DNA of 64,000 bases, taken from Epiperipatus broadwayi (lineage: Eukaryota > Onychophora > Udeonychophora > Euonychophora > Peripatidae). The DNA lies in contig JAQFVV010000031.1 of the NCBI GenBank assembly GCA_028023455.1, positions 4,751,763-4,815,762 of the forward strand, given 5' to 3'. The notes under the pieces are model-generated. The model did no database searches. It was not told the DNA's origin and worked only from the letters and a program-made list of their open reading frames with translations. Numbering within the stretch: the stretch's first letter is position 1; every line of letters begins with the position of its first letter. The position numbers and the translations under genes were made by a program. This document shows, piece after piece, positions 1-11,706 of this stretch.

Positions 1-130
1 AATAAATATTTTTCTCATGGTATGCCAGATAGAAATAAAAAAAATGGTTAATCTAATTGGCTCAATGGAAGCTTTTGATTCAGATTGCCCTGAGAACTGA
101 TTGAGTTACAAAGAGTAGCTAATCTTTTAT

Positions 131-800
131 ATGCAAGCTAATCTGATTAAGAAATCTGAAATAAAGTTAGCCACACTGATGATAATAATACAGTTAGCCA
201 CACTGATGATCAGGTCTCAGATGTATAGTATTCTAAAGTCCCAAATTGGGTCAGAAACACCATCTGACTTGGATTTTGATAAGGCATTGGTGATTCTCAC
301 AAAATTCTACTCCCAAAACCACTAACAATAATGCAGAGGTATTATTTCAATCTCTGTATCCAAGTGATTGGCAAAAAGCTAGAGAGTTTACAATGCAAAT
401 CTGGGCATTGGCACTCATGTGTGATTTCAAAGAATTCTTAAATGAAGCTCTCCATGATCGTTTCATTTATGGAATAAATGATCATAATTTAAGACTCAAA
501 TTATTAATGATACCAGATATAGACTTTGAAATTGTTGTAGCTCAAACCATGCTGGCAGAATCTATAATGTGTCAAGCAAGGCCATTAAAAAAATACATTT
601 TACTGTGCAAAAAATTGAACAAAAGACCGAGTTAGTCAATCATTCAGTTAGTTCAACAACAACAATGAGTGATTACATTGTTATAGGTGTAATGAATTGA
701 TGTGTGAGCAGCAGAAAGTTCACACTGCTATACTGTGTGTTCATTTTGCAAGTGAATTGAGCATATAAGAGTTGCTTGTCTAAAGATGAAAAGACAAGTA
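131..800 (+). pseudogene. gag remnant with CCHC zinc-knuckle region
   Basis: Two open pieces (131-325 and 393-635) encode a gag-like capsid region; the second contains EALHDRFIYGINDHNLRLKL, the typical end of a gypsy capsid where the chain predicts a nucleic-acid-binding tail. Around 668-790 a broken frame reads CYRCN followed by HIRVACLKMKR-like residues, matching paired CCHC knuckles. Gag would form the retrotransposon particle and bind its RNA. The frame between the pieces is interrupted by stops, so this is a relic. It is continuous with the protease and RT remnants downstream. Confidence 0.7.
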
Positions 801-943
801 GCCAATATGAGAATAGAAAAACCCATTCTGAAACATACCAAAGGCAATCTTAATAAAAAGAAACAAGTTTCCTTTATGAACAATATCAAGAGTTGTGTAC
901 CGTTATTTAAACATAGGATCTTCATTAATGATATGAGAGCATA

Positions 944-1003
944 ATGGAGCTGGATATAGGTTTGGCAGTATTCATTGTCAAAGAAGATCTGAGCTATCAT
1001 TAA
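944..1003 (+). pseudogene. aspartic protease remnant of the gypsy element
   Basis: The frame from 944 reads MELDIGLAVFIVKEDLSYH and then stops. This sits where the retropepsin belongs, between the gag zinc knuckles and RT. It resembles the usual ELDTGAxxSIIxE segment, with the catalytic DTG altered to DIG. The active-site change and flanking stops indicate an inactive protease. The short length keeps confidence moderate; position in the element is the main support. Confidence 0.55.
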
Positions 1004-1389
1004 CAAAAATAATAAGTATAAACTGAATCACTACCACAGACTATCAGGCCAAGACAATAAAACTCCTGGTTCAGATAAAAGACAAAGTGACAGTCTAATA
1101 AAACTATATATCTATCATTGGTAGTGCTATCTGGTGAATATAGTAATTTATTAAGCCATGACTGTTTCAGTCACTTAGGGTTTGCAATGACAAAGTTCAA
1201 CCAAGTTACAATGCTTACTAAGTTAAAGAATGATTACCCTGAAGTTTTTAAGTAATATCTAGATCTGTATTTAGAACAACCAATTCACTTACTGCTGAAT
1301 AGAGATAAAAACCTCCATATTGTACTAAGAATAGGCCATCCCAATAGTTCCAGTCATCAAAGAAAATGGTAATGTGTAATTATGTGGGG

Positions 1390-2110
1390 ATTATCAATGC
1401 ATGATTAACAAAGCACTAGAATTAGGTAATTATCCTCTGCCTTCAGTTAAGAAAATCCTATCCACACTGTCAGGTGGAAGGGTTTTTACTAAAATTGACT
1501 TGAAACATGCATACTTGCAGCTACCAGTCGATGATCAGGCTGCAAGAGCATTGTCAATAATAATTCATAAAGGTTTACTTAAGATGAACCAGTTGCTTTT
1601 TGATATATTTGTCAACCAAGATAGATGTAAGTGGCATTCATCCTAGCCAAAAAAGTTATGGCAATTAAAAAAGCCAAAACCCCAAGTAACAAGAAGGAAT
1701 TACAGTCCTTCTTGGGATTTATAAATTACTATGAAGGATTTTTATATCATAAAACTGAGGCAGATGAACCACTATACAGGCTACCAGATAAAAAAGTCTG
1801 AAAGTGGGACAGCAATCATGATAATGCCTTTGAAAAAGTGAAAACCAAATATCTAATACAGTGGTGCTACAACCCTTTGACTCTGAAAATGTGCTAGTAC
1901 TAACATGCAATGCTTCACCAATAGGAACATGTGTAGTGTTGTTCCATAGATATGATGATGGGTCACATTGCCCTATTGCCTTTACATCAAAGTCTCTCTC
2001 AAAGGCTGAGAAAAATTATGCCCAGATGGCATTAAAATTTTTTATGATTATCTTTATGGTACATCATTCATACTGAAAATGGATCATAGACTCCTATTGG
2101 GCATTCTTTG
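1390..2110 (+). pseudogene. gypsy reverse transcriptase / RNase H remnant with internal deletion
   Basis: From about 1390 the frame reads CGDYQCMINKALELGNYPLP and continues with FTKIDLKHAYLQLPVDDQAA, the fingers and motif A of a Ty3/gypsy RT (catalytic D in KIDL). Soon after the LLKMNQL segment the sequence jumps to KKELQSFLGFINYY, the connection region, so the palm stretch that should carry Y-x-D-D is missing. From 1861 a frame with VLTCNASPIGTCVVLFHRYD and PIAFTSKSLSKAEKNYAQ is an RNase H domain, normally DASxxGxGAVL; the first catalytic D is N here. Frameshifts near 1630 and 1800 also break the chain. Non-functional. Confidence 0.85.
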
Positions 2111-2148
2111 CAGCCATTAAAAAAATCTCTCAGCATGCCTCATCATGT

Positions 2149-3110
2149 ATGTTGAGGTGGTTCAATTTTTTAGCTGGGTATAATTTTACACTACAATATA
2201 TTAAGGGGAAACATATTCCCCATGTAGATGTGTTAAATTGTTTGCCTGCAGAGACTGCAGGCAAGCTAACTACAGCAAATTTGTCAGTTAATATAATGGA
2301 TTTGAGGACAAATACACTATCAGTGGCCAAGTGGACCACAAATGACCCTGGGTTCCTAAAAGTTCATAAATGGATCCAGCAGGATTTTGCCAAATAAACC
2401 AGAGGAGTTGCATCCAGCCTGCTAAACACAAAAGCTGGAACTCTCAATCAAAAATGGCTATATTATCCAGGAATCCAGAGTAGTAATTCCTCCAGCTAGG
2501 TGATCACAAGTGCTCAACTTGTTACATAATAGGCATCCAGGAATATTCCAAATGAAGATGCTAGCAAGGTCATGTGTATGGTGACAACTTTGTGCACAGA
2601 TATTGTCTAAAGTCCATCACTGCTATCATTGCAAAGTAAATCAGAACATGCCAGTGAAAGAAAAAACAGTTCACTGGCCTAAAGCTGAAGGCCCCAGGAC
2701 TAGACTATGTGTACCATGCTGGCTGGTGGAAAGGCAAACTACTTCTAATAGTAATTGATTTATGTTCTAAGTGGCTGGAAGTAGTGGAAGTTCCATCACT
2801 CCAGACCACAACAACAATAGCTTTTAGGAAGCTATTTGCTATCCATGGCCTAGGAATAGTCTCAGATAATGGCACAGTGGCATTTAAAAACTTCTGTGAC
2901 AATAATGGCATTGAGCTAGTTTTCAGCCCACCTTTTCATGCTGAAAGCAATAGCCAGGCTGAAAAATTGATTCAGAAGACTAAAAATTGCTCACAAAGAT
3001 GGACACAGAAAGCTTGAACACCTGTATGGCCAGCATATTGCTATTACATCACTCTATGCCAAGTACAGCAATGGGAAAAACTGCAGCTGAACTGCTGTTT
3101 AATACATTAT
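2149..3110 (+). pseudogene. gypsy integrase remnant
   Basis: After an RNase H tail (WFNFLAGYNFTLQYIKGKHI, 2149-2240) and a broken zinc-binding region (about 2500-2640, with HNRHPG and HCYHCK-like residues), the catalytic core is open at 2709-3017. It shows LLLIVIDLCSKWLEVVEV (first D), IVSDNGT (second D) and ESNSQAEKLIQKTK (the final E), the D,D-35-E arrangement. Integrase inserts the cDNA into host DNA. The core has lost some residues between VSDNGT and FKNFCD, and the C-terminal part (3018-3340) is frameshifted. Integrase downstream of RNase H confirms Ty3/gypsy order. Confidence 0.85.
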
Positions 3111-3483
3111 TGTGAACTAATTTATCAGCTCTGAAACCTGATCCAAATAATGAAAAATGAGAAAAAGACAATTGCAAATAAACATGTTATGCAGAATGTA
3201 TAGTGGGTTCAGTGAAAGGAATCCCAGCAGTCATGATTCAGCAGAAAGGACTCCACATTGTAGTAGTCAAAATAGTGGAGAATGTCAACATCACCACCAT
3301 CAGAATCAACTTAGACTGAATTATACATATACAGCCAAATGAATGAATCTCCAGCTACAAGGATTGCAAGCAAAGAGGACCAACAAACCAAAGGCGGCAG
3401 CAAACCAGAAGAACTACTGAAGCAGATTGGCTGTCCTCCAGTATGCCTGCATGACTGTATTCTCTAGGGCTAATATTTAGCCA

Positions 3484-3492
3484 GGGGAGGGA
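3484..3492 (+). promoter_or_regulatory. polypurine tract
   Basis: The run GGGGAGGGA lies immediately before the TG that starts the LTR. This is the expected plus-strand priming site of an LTR retrotransposon. Confidence 0.8.
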
Positions 3493-4035
3493 TGTTATAG
3501 TTCTCCTTTCCCTCAGAAGTGGACTGTTCCAGATTTCTTCTTTATCTGATCAGATTGAGCATCGTTTGCTGCTGGCCAATGGGCTGGTGTTCAGCTAAAC
3601 ACTTAGCCAATGATTAGTACAAGCCAATAAGCAATGATGATCACTGTTTCTAATGCTCCAGTAAGATTAGGAATCTGGCTATAAATAATCAGCCTTTTGG
3701 AAGAAAAGTAGAGAATGTCTGTCTAACCTACAAAGATGGTATTTGTCCACACATCTAGGCAAGTCCAAATAAGAACCAGACACTGCTAAGACTACTGCTG
3801 ACTCAAGGCAAGCTGTCTGGTACAGCCAGAAGAATCGTTCTTCCTACCTGTGAGACAAGCTATCAGGTGTAGCTGGAAACAGCACTTGTTAAGACTCAGA
3901 TCCAAGAGTCCACAGTAGAACTTTATTATTCTATATTGTATATATTTGTAAATATAATAAATATTACATTAATTATAATACTGGTGCTAGTGTTATTTTC
4001 TGTAGGTTTATCTGTACTCCAGACCAAACATAACA
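3493..4035 (+). repeat. 3' LTR of the gypsy element
   Basis: The 543-bp block begins TGTTATAG and ends CATAACA, the TG...CA ends of an LTR with a short inverted terminal repeat. It carries a TATAAAT box at 3680-3686 and an AATAAA-type polyadenylation signal near 3957, so U3, R and U5 can be assigned roughly. Two minus-strand relatives (29851-30455, 53102-53705) share the GGTCTGGATTACAG-type end and the AGTCCACTTCTGAGG-type start, which fixes the boundaries. Confidence 0.9.
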
Positions 4036-4536
4036 ATTATATTACTTTAAGATTGCACAGGATAATTATTTGTAATGTTAGTGAAATAGGTATTTGATTT
4101 AAAAGTTAAAATTATTCAATAATTTGTCCATGTAAGACCACCACACATCCTGGATATGTAATTCAGTCATGTAAGGTTTTAATTTTTAAAAATTTTAAAT
4201 TGTAAAGTATTCTCCATAAACGATTGCAAGAACCTATTAAAAGTATAAATTTTTTGTATTCTCTGTAACAAATTTCTATGATATGTTATATAAACAAATT
4301 TCTATGATATGTTATATAAATTTATTCCTTGTTAATAAATGTTATTTTGTTGTTTAAACCTGGTGTAGTTTTCTTTATGATGTTCTTGGTACTTATTAAA
4401 ACCATTTCCAGAAATATAAACACACAATTTATTATGCAATCATTTTCGATGTGAACCATTAAACTAATAGTTGTTTGCATATATGAAAATTGCACTCAAA
4501 ATAAATAATAATTTACTTTATTGATTACTATAGTTA
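4036..4536. other. AT-rich intergenic stretch with a 26-bp tandem duplication
   Basis: No coding or RNA feature is visible. Two perfect head-to-tail copies of a 26-bp unit occupy 4269-4320. Confidence 0.6.
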
Positions 4537-4713
4537 CTGGATTCCAAGAAATTGTAAAAGACCCAGAAAGAGACCACATATGAGATGGATGGATGAAATA
4601 AGAAAGTGTGCAGGGGTGATGTGGAGAAGAGAAGCTAAAGATCGGAGAAGATGGATTGAACTTGGAGAGACCTTCATCCTGCAGTGGATTGATAATGGTT
4701 GATGATGATGATG
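4537..4713 (+). mobile_element. 5'-truncated RTE retrotransposon 3' end
   Basis: This segment closely matches the last ~180 bp of the RTE copy ending at 61350. It encodes [18 protein letters not shown] and [16 protein letters not shown], stops, and ends in a (GAT)n tail, the microsatellite-type 3' end of RTE elements. The 7-mer ATAGTTA occurs directly before (4530-4536) and after (4714-4720), a plausible target-site duplication. Confidence 0.85.
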
Positions 4714-4720
4714 ATAGTTA

Positions 4721-5589
4721 AACTGCAAATTTATTGAAAGAAAATTGCATTAAGATTAATTATTGTTTATTTCAATTTTTCTAAATTTATTCATTAATGA
4801 ATATTTTGAATGGACATAACATCCCTTTCTCACTTTTGGTATTCAAATGTTCTTCTAGTCGATGATGATATTGTTCAAAATTTAGAGTGTGATACAATTT
4901 TGTCTTAGTTAAACTATTTATTAATTTATTAAATTATTATTATCACTATTTAATAAGAAGTAGACATTAACTAATAGATTTAAATATTAAATAAATTTAA
5001 ATATTAAATTAGCCTCTGTTCACTCTTGTAATTATTTATATATAAATAAACAATTGAAGCGAGTCAATGAGGTACAATCAGTTATTTTGTTTGACTAAAA
5101 TTTTGCAATTTAGTGTTAAACCAAAGAAATATTGTTAATCAAAATATTTAAAGATAACAGTGCTATCTTGGCACTGTTTCTCTTAATTTTGTAAATATTT
5201 TATTATGTGATATTGTTAATAAAACAAATTTGCTATTATTTTTTATTTTTAAATTTACTTTGTTTATTTTTTTTATATATGCTATAGTCTTGAGTTCCAA
5301 AAATTCACAAATTTCACAAGGTATACTGAGTATTTCATACTGGGTTAAATCAGATAAGCCATGCTTATAATCGTGATTCCTAGATTGAACCACAGTAACA
5401 GATGATCACATATTCACAGATACTTAATGTAATATTCATTTTAAGATTGATTTTAAGTTAATTTTTATTTTCTCAGATTGAAGATTATATCATATAAGAT
5501 GAAGACTATTTATGATTTGGAAGATTATTTACTATATTTCAGATTGCACACTATCTTGTATATTTTTAAAGTTGAAATCCATCTGCATT
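4721..5589. other. AT-rich stretch without recognisable features
   Basis: Only short AT-biased chance frames occur. No exon-like or repeat-family signal was recognised on either strand. Confidence 0.5.
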
Positions 5590-5775
5590 TAAATTCATGA
5601 GAAGGTTGTCTGTGAGTAGGTGGAAAGTCATAAAAAGCACTCATGTCCTTTTCTCAATTCGAATGATGTCCTGGGCAGGATACTATCATTTTTTTTCATA
5701 TGTCATAGCATTGGCCGGGAAGTGAACCCGCTAATCTGGAACAACTTGACCTCTCAACACTTGACTAGTATGCTA
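5590..5775 (-). repeat. tRNA-derived SINE-like piece
   Basis: On the minus strand the block contains GAGAGGTCA, then GCGGGTTCACTTCC (a pol III B-box-like sequence) and CCAATGCTATGACA. The same ordered words (GAGAGGTCA, GCGGGTTCTGTTCC, CGATGCTATGACA) occur in the plus-strand copy at 37190-37280. A downstream body (5590-5690) is present only here. This fits a dispersed tRNA-related SINE, but the head is degenerate. Confidence 0.5.
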
Positions 5776-6330
5776 TAATTGGTTGGTTTAAATTTAGATT
5801 ATTTAATAAAATCTTTAAATTGATATAAATTTTTTTATTATGTTATGATTTAATGAAAGATAGTTATCTTATCATGGGAAGCAGTCATTACAAGTGTATT
5901 GCTTAGACCGATGGTCAACCAGGTATCACTCACTCGTTTATTCATCCAAGCAACTATTTATTAGGCAGCTTTAAACTTTTATCTTTCACAAGAATTTAGT
6001 TTAAAACCTCTGAGATTGTTTACTCTTGTTGTCATTGTTAATATGGTTTAAGAAGTAGTCTTTTAACAAAGTGTCATTTGTTTTATTCAGAGTGTATGAT
6101 CTGATGGGAGGCTGATTATAATAACTATTAAATAATGATATAAAATGTACTTTATATTATTTATATTAGATTATTGAACATGTCACAATAGTTGTTTGCA
6201 TTGGTGTTAGATTTTGCCTCTATCTGATTGTATATCTCTGTATCATCATTCATCTTTGATTTTATTGTAACCCCACTGAATTAAGTTGTTAAAAGTTTCT
6301 AATATACTAGAATAGTAGAACACCTATAGA
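5776..6330. other. AT-rich stretch without recognisable features
   Basis: No supported gene, RNA or repeat boundary was seen on either strand. Confidence 0.45.
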
Positions 6331-6334
6331 AAAG

Positions 6335-6745
6335 TTTGTTTCTTTCACTCTCATCTCATCATTTCTCATCTTTCAATTTTTTCATTCTCATCTTTCTCTG
6401 CATCTTTCATCTTGCCTTCCTCTTATGTTTCATCATTTCATTCTCATCTCCTCTCTTCATCTTTCATCTTTAAATTCTCTTTTCTTTTTCATGTCATCCC
6501 TCTCTTCATTATTATCTCTCCCCGCTTATGAGCCATTTATTAAGGTTACAATTGGCATCTCCATTCATTTCTCTCTTTCTTTTCATATCAACTCATTCTC
6601 ATCATTTCCATTCATCATTTTATATTCATCTTATCCTTCATCATCATTTTCCATAGCATTTCTCTCTTGCCTTTGGCATCCCCTCCTTCATCTTACAGTT
6701 CTCTTTCTTTCTCTTTTCTCTCTTCTCTTTGCACTCTAATCTGTC
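6335..6745 (+). repeat. pyrimidine-rich low-complexity tract
   Basis: About 400 bp are built from TCATCTTT, TCTCATC and TTCTCTT-like words, with strong C/T bias on the plus strand. The open frame inside (6425-6739) is compositional and not a gene. Such tracts derive from microsatellite expansion and decay. Confidence 0.75.
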
Positions 6746-6899
6746 TACACCCCCCTCATTTTCAATAGATTACAATATATATCATTTCATAGCATGAGGA
6801 AAGGTGATTTACTCCCTTTGTTTACATGTGCATGGAGCTATGTTTAGTTTAAAGTTTGTGTATATAAACTTTAAATTAAATATAGCTTCATATGTTAGC

Positions 6900-6902
<3 letters not shown>

Positions 6903-6976
<74 letters not shown>
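6903..6976. repeat. (AT)n microsatellite
   Basis: An uninterrupted AT dinucleotide run of about 36 units. It creates artificial YIYIYI frames on both strands. Confidence 0.98.
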
Positions 6977-6979
<3 letters not shown>

Positions 6980-8453
6980 AAAAGGGAGTAAGTTATCCTC
7001 TCCCAAGCTATGAATTAAAAGCACTTTCAATGTTGAACAAAAGATCAAGAAAGGAAGGAATCCACATATTCTTGGAATGCTGCTATTTGTAAGCATTTAG
7101 ATCTAAAATTAAACAATAATTTTAATTAACTGAAAGAATTAAATAAAAAAAAAGATAAAAAAATAAATGGATTTGGTCTCAAACTGATGTTAGAAATGTT
7201 ATAGCAAAAATTAAAGATGGAGATTATCTTCAGAAATGATTATCAGTAAATTAAGTAACATCTTTTCTGGTAGCCATTTTGAAGACAACCCAGCCAGACA
7301 TTCGGGCATTGATCAATAAATAAGTATTTAGCCATACCATAAGTTGAAAATAAGCCATATAAGAAAAAGTACAGTATATACTTTTACCATATAGTATGTG
7401 ATAGTCTAGGATTGTCTACTATTTCTTTAGTTTTTAACAGAAAGATGTTATAAATGTCTTTGCACTGGAATTCTATTTAAAATTTAATCTATTTCTTTTG
7501 CTTGTACACAATAAAAATAGATTAAATAATCTTTAAACAAGCCATTTCAGAAAAAGCCTTTCCTGCTTTATAGAAAAACTTCAGATAGTAAGGATAATAC
7601 ACAGTACTTTGATAGTTCGCAATTTTACTCCCTACTCCCAAAAATAGTTAGTTAGTAATTTATTGACCAATAATTGAATGTATGTTTTAACATAGATATC
7701 GAATTTTGTTAATACAAATCTATTTGTAATAAAAACTTGTCAGTCATTATACTTTAGTGTTAAGAAAAATAAAATGTTACTTTCTGTTAAATTTTGTTGT
7801 TGCATCAGTATCAATAATTGAGTAAGATTTCATGCTTTGAAACCAAGATTTCATCTTATTTCTGAGTTTTCAATATTCAATTAAAATGGACATATTGGCA
7901 TAACATTAATTAATTCAAACATTAAAAAAAATCATAAAATAATACTATATCTTATTATATTTCAGGGAAGAGTGGAAATAAATATAAATCATGTCTCAAT
8001 GTTTATTGAAGTATAATATCTTTCTCATGTGAAAAAAAAATCATATACTATAATTATATTGTTCATTTAATTTAGATTAATCTGGGATTTTTAACTTCTA
8101 ACTAATAAAATTAGATACCCATTTGCTGACTATACTGAAAGAAAATTTCTAATCCTGCATGAAAATAATTTCAATGCTTCTTTAAGCCTGGTTTTAAATC
8201 AGGGCATGTTGTGCATTTAATCACTATGGCATAAAAGTGCCATCTAATTTAACACAGATAACCTGAAAAAATGCATTGGTTTCTAATTTATTTTTATTAT
8301 TTGTGTTTTACTTTAAAGATGCATTATTAATTTTATTCATTACAACATATCTTCCTTTAATTATAAATATATATCAAAAATTATATATGGTCATAGAATA
8401 TAAAATAAATTATCTAAAACAAATTTGCTATTCTGATATAATTATTCGTTTAC
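6977..8453. other. AT-rich stretch, probably intronic or 3' of the p24/TMED-like gene
   Basis: The next exon of the minus-strand gene should lie here or further left (its reading phase is 1), but I could not identify one. No other feature is supported. Confidence 0.4.
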
Positions 8454-8580
8454 CTGACATTTGAGCCACACTCTGATAGATAGAAGCAGTTCTGTGAGTT
8501 GGATTTAATGTTATAATTTGATCATTATGAGGATCATAAATTTCAATTTCTACCTTATTATCACTTTGCTCATCAAGAAC
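8454..8580 (-). CDS. p24/TMED-like protein, internal exon (GOLD domain)
   Basis: On the minus strand a TTTTAATATAG acceptor precedes the exon and a CAG/GTAAAC donor follows it. The 127-bp frame reads VLDEQSDNKVEIEIYDPHND and ends with ASIYQSVAQMS plus one base (phase 1, likely Gly). In p24/TMED proteins the GOLD domain continues from a beta strand into such an acidic VEIxIxDPxxx hairpin and then a G-x-Y-x-x-C segment; the exon ends exactly where that Gly is expected. Joined in phase 0 to the exon at 20571-20774 it gives a continuous GOLD-like domain. The base composition and lack of stops stand out from the AT-rich surroundings. The following exons were not found. Confidence 0.6.
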
Positions 8581-9916
8581 CTATATTAAAAGAATATGAC
8601 AAATCAAATTTTTATTTATGATCATAAAAAAACTGATTTGATACTATGATATATTATAATAATCATGTTTATCAAATAAATTATTGAGCTACTAATGGTA
8701 AGAATTCTATTAAAACACTAAATCTTTAAATAAATAAAAAATCATTATAAATAAATCCAATGACATTTAATGTATATATATAGTAAAATAAAAAATAATC
8801 TAATGGCTAATTTCTTGAGAGATCATATGACAGTCAAACATCAGAAATTATAGGAAACAATATTGCTTAAATATGATATCCTACCATACAATTAATTACA
8901 TAAGGGTATGAATATATATAGCCATTTATTAAAAATTAATTCACAGTTATAATATGATTCAAAGAGAGAGAAAAGAGAAAAAGAATTAAAATAATATAGG
9001 TGTTTTTACAATGATTATACATATTCTATGAAACAGAAGCACATCCACATATAACACTTGCTGGTGTTTTAGTTTAGTACTGAATACTTCTCAATGGTAT
9101 TATTTAGCATCTTTTGTGGCAATTTTTTTTTTCCAAAAATTTTCAATACTTTGCTTTATATAATTCTCCAATGCTATCTATCTTTACCCATCTCAATAAA
9201 AACAATCCGTATTACATTATATCCTTAAGATAATTTTTATAATGTAAACAAAATTATTTCTCTCAAAAATAATTTCATCAAAAAATGCATTTAAAAAGTG
9301 TATTATTTTTCATATTTTTTACATTCTCAGTTAATAATTATATGTATGAGAATCTCTTTTTATTTTTATTGTACTCTCAAGAAACAAAAATATAGACCTT
9401 TAACAGTAAAACATAATGTAAAAGCAAAAATTTATTTAACTATTCTAATCATTGCAAATATATATGTACATATATTTTATAAGTATATATTAAAAATTAT
9501 AAATTGATTAGATATTTTTATGCATTATTATCTTATATGGTACAGATAAAATATCTAACAATTATGTAATCTTATACATTAAAGAGCTGCAAGTTGTAAT
9601 ATTATGAATCTATTAGTTTATTGTGAAAATGTGATATTAGATGTAATATATCACACTCAACTTTTGATGTGCAAACTATGACAATGAAATATTCCCAGGA
9701 ACAATTTCCAATAAAATTCTTACCTGTAATATCAAACTTTCATTAATAAGCTTGAACACAAGTCTATTTATGTCAGAGATTATAAGTTATCTCTTAGCAT
9801 AGTTTACAATTCAGAATTTGGCTATTAAGTCTAATGTTTAATAGCTTATATTGAGTACTCAAAAGTTTTAATTTATAATATAATAAAAATTACATGCAAG
9901 TCCATTTAAAAGAGTA

Positions 9917-10654
9917 CTTTTGTAGAAGCTGTATGATGGAAGTTCACCACTCATGTTTGTTTAATTATTCATTTTCAGGGGCTTCAACTATTTGTATTTA
10001 TTGTTTCAAAAATATTTTACTGAATATCATGTTACTTATTAAAATTAAACAATATTAAGAAAATGAATTATAAGTTATTGTTACCTTTAAAAATATTATT
10101 AAGTGGTTTATAAATTCAATTTCACATCATACAATTAATAATTTTTAAGTATATAATAGCATATAAACATGTTCTTATTACTGAGCAGCATTTTATTATA
10201 TTTAGTGTAATATTAATTTTGAACTTTGTGGAAATGATTAAAATTTGAGATCTTACAGTGACAGAAGAAACAAAGAGCATAGGGAAACTGCAAGACAACA
10301 CATCAATTCATATTTAGCAAAATTTATGTTATGCCAACTGTATAAAAATGAAGATGATTTGTAGCAATGTTGCACACTATTAAAGATTTCTTCCCATAAA
10401 ATCTGTGGTTGTAACACACCTTTGTTATACTTTCTTTGACCAGTTTTTTTATTTATTTATATTAAATTGTTTTTTAATTATAATCATTTGTATTTTTGTG
10501 TATTTTCTTTTGTTTTTAGAATCATATTAAAAAAATATTAAATACAATAGTTTGTATCAGCCATATCGTTTGCAAGATTTTTTTGACATCCCTGTAAATG
10601 GATAATTAAAACAATCATAGCTGATGAACTTCCATCATATAGCTTCTACAGAAG
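9917..10654. mobile_element. non-autonomous TIR transposon, TA-flanked
   Basis: The ends are ~38-bp imperfect inverted repeats: CTTTTGTAGAAGCTGTATGA on the left matches CTTCTGTAGAAGCTATATGA on the reverse strand at the right, and similarity continues through GATGGAAGTTCA. TA lies immediately outside both ends (9915-9916 and 10655-10656), as in Tc1/mariner-type insertions. The 738-bp interior has no transposase frame. Family assignment rests only on the TA flanks. Confidence 0.75.
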
Positions 10655-10959
10655 TACCAAAAAAAAAATTAAAAAAAAATAAATCAAACAAAAAAAGATA
10701 CATATTAAAAATCAATGTCAAAATTATTGTATAATTTGATTATAATTCAATATATACACATATCAATATTTAATACAATGACCATATTTTTTTGGAGAAA
10801 ATAAAGAACAAATCAGATATTTCATAATAAAAAAATCGGGTTGCATGTAGTTGTTTCACTAAAACTAAAAAATATTTTTTGTAAATTGTTACTTTAAAAA
10901 TAATAATAATTTTGATACTTTTCACAAGATTGAAATTTTTTTAGTAAATTAGGTTTACA

Positions 10960-11300
10960 TTTTAATAATAGAGGTAAAAAAAATTATATTAAATGCTTTT
11001 ATTGATCAAACATTAAAAAGCAAAAAAATATATTTTTCCTCAATCACAATTGGGATTTTTAGATTTAACTGAAAATAAAAGCATTGGGGGTGGGGGTCCA
11101 GAAATTAATTAAGTCAATACATTGTTGTAAAAAATAGGAAATGATTTAATTAATTTCTGGACCTCTTTCTCATGCTTTTATTTTAAGTTAAATTTAAAAA
11201 CCCCAATTGTGGGTGAAGAAATTTTTTTTTGCTTTTTGGTGTATTGTCAATAAAAGCATTTAATATATATAAAAAATATTTCTATTATTTTTAAGTTTTT
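10960..11300. repeat. long inverted repeat (palindromic MITE-like element)
   Basis: Left arm about 10960-11112 and right arm 11146-11300 are reverse complements with scattered mismatches; paired landmarks include AAATGCTTTTATTGA, AAAAAGCAAAAA, CAATTGGG and GGTCCAGAAATTAATTAA. A 33-bp spacer separates them. The RNA or single strand would fold into a ~150-bp hairpin. No coding capacity. Confidence 0.8.
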
Positions 11301-11575
11301 ATTCTTCAGAATTTTGAAATCACCCTTTTCTTAAGAGATTCATCTATATATTAGTTCAAATTTTCAAAATTATCTATAAATTCTAAAATCTTTAAAAAAA
11401 ATTATTTATTATTAGCAAAATTTTTCATATTGTTATTTTAAAATTTCAAAAAATTAGAAAGTCAAAAATGTGAATGTTTTTTGACTTGATATTTGTGACT
11501 TTTATGCAATATGTATTGATTTATTTCTTGTTCTATGTTATTCAAAAAACATTTAATATTAACACTTTAGTTCAT
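11301..11575. other. AT-rich stretch without recognisable features
   Basis: No gene or repeat boundary recognised. Confidence 0.5.
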
Positions 11576-11706
11576 CTTAAGTTAAGATTGTAATTATAAA
11601 TTTATTTAAATGCACATTGATTACGTAAGTAATATTCATTAAGGCTGTAGCCTCAAGCGCACGTGCTTGAGGCTACAGTCTTAATGAATATTACTTAAGT
11701 TAAGAT
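11576..11706. repeat. near-perfect stem-loop bounded by 13-bp direct repeats
   Basis: A 32-bp stem (11627-11658 with 11665-11696, one mismatch) closes a 6-base loop GCACGT. The stem is GC-richer than its surroundings (GGCTGTAGCCTCAAGC). The 13-mer CTTAAGTTAAGAT is present just left (11576-11588) and just right (11694-11706). Confidence 0.85.

Larger units (their letters stand above)
1..4035 (+). mobile_element. Ty3/gypsy LTR retrotransposon, 3' part, decayed
   Basis: Gag, protease, RT/RNase H and integrase remnants appear in canonical Ty3/gypsy order (integrase after RNase H), followed by a polypurine tract and a 3' LTR. The 5' LTR and first part of gag lie left of the window. Reading frames are broken by many stops and frameshifts, and the RT has lost its catalytic centre, so this copy cannot move by itself. 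The peptide style (LSGGRVFTKIDLKHAYLQLP, then a terminal integrase) resembles the gypsy polyproteins often annotated as K02A2.6-like. Two further LTRs of the same family occur at 29851-30455 and 53102-53705, both on the minus strand. Confidence 0.9.

Noticed and set aside
6425-6739. 104-codon serine/phenylalanine/leucine-rich frame
   Set aside because: Pyrimidine-rich low-complexity DNA read in frame; no start context or homology.
6809-7096. Open frames rich in YIYIYI on both strands
   Set aside because: Produced by the (AT)n microsatellite; not a protein.
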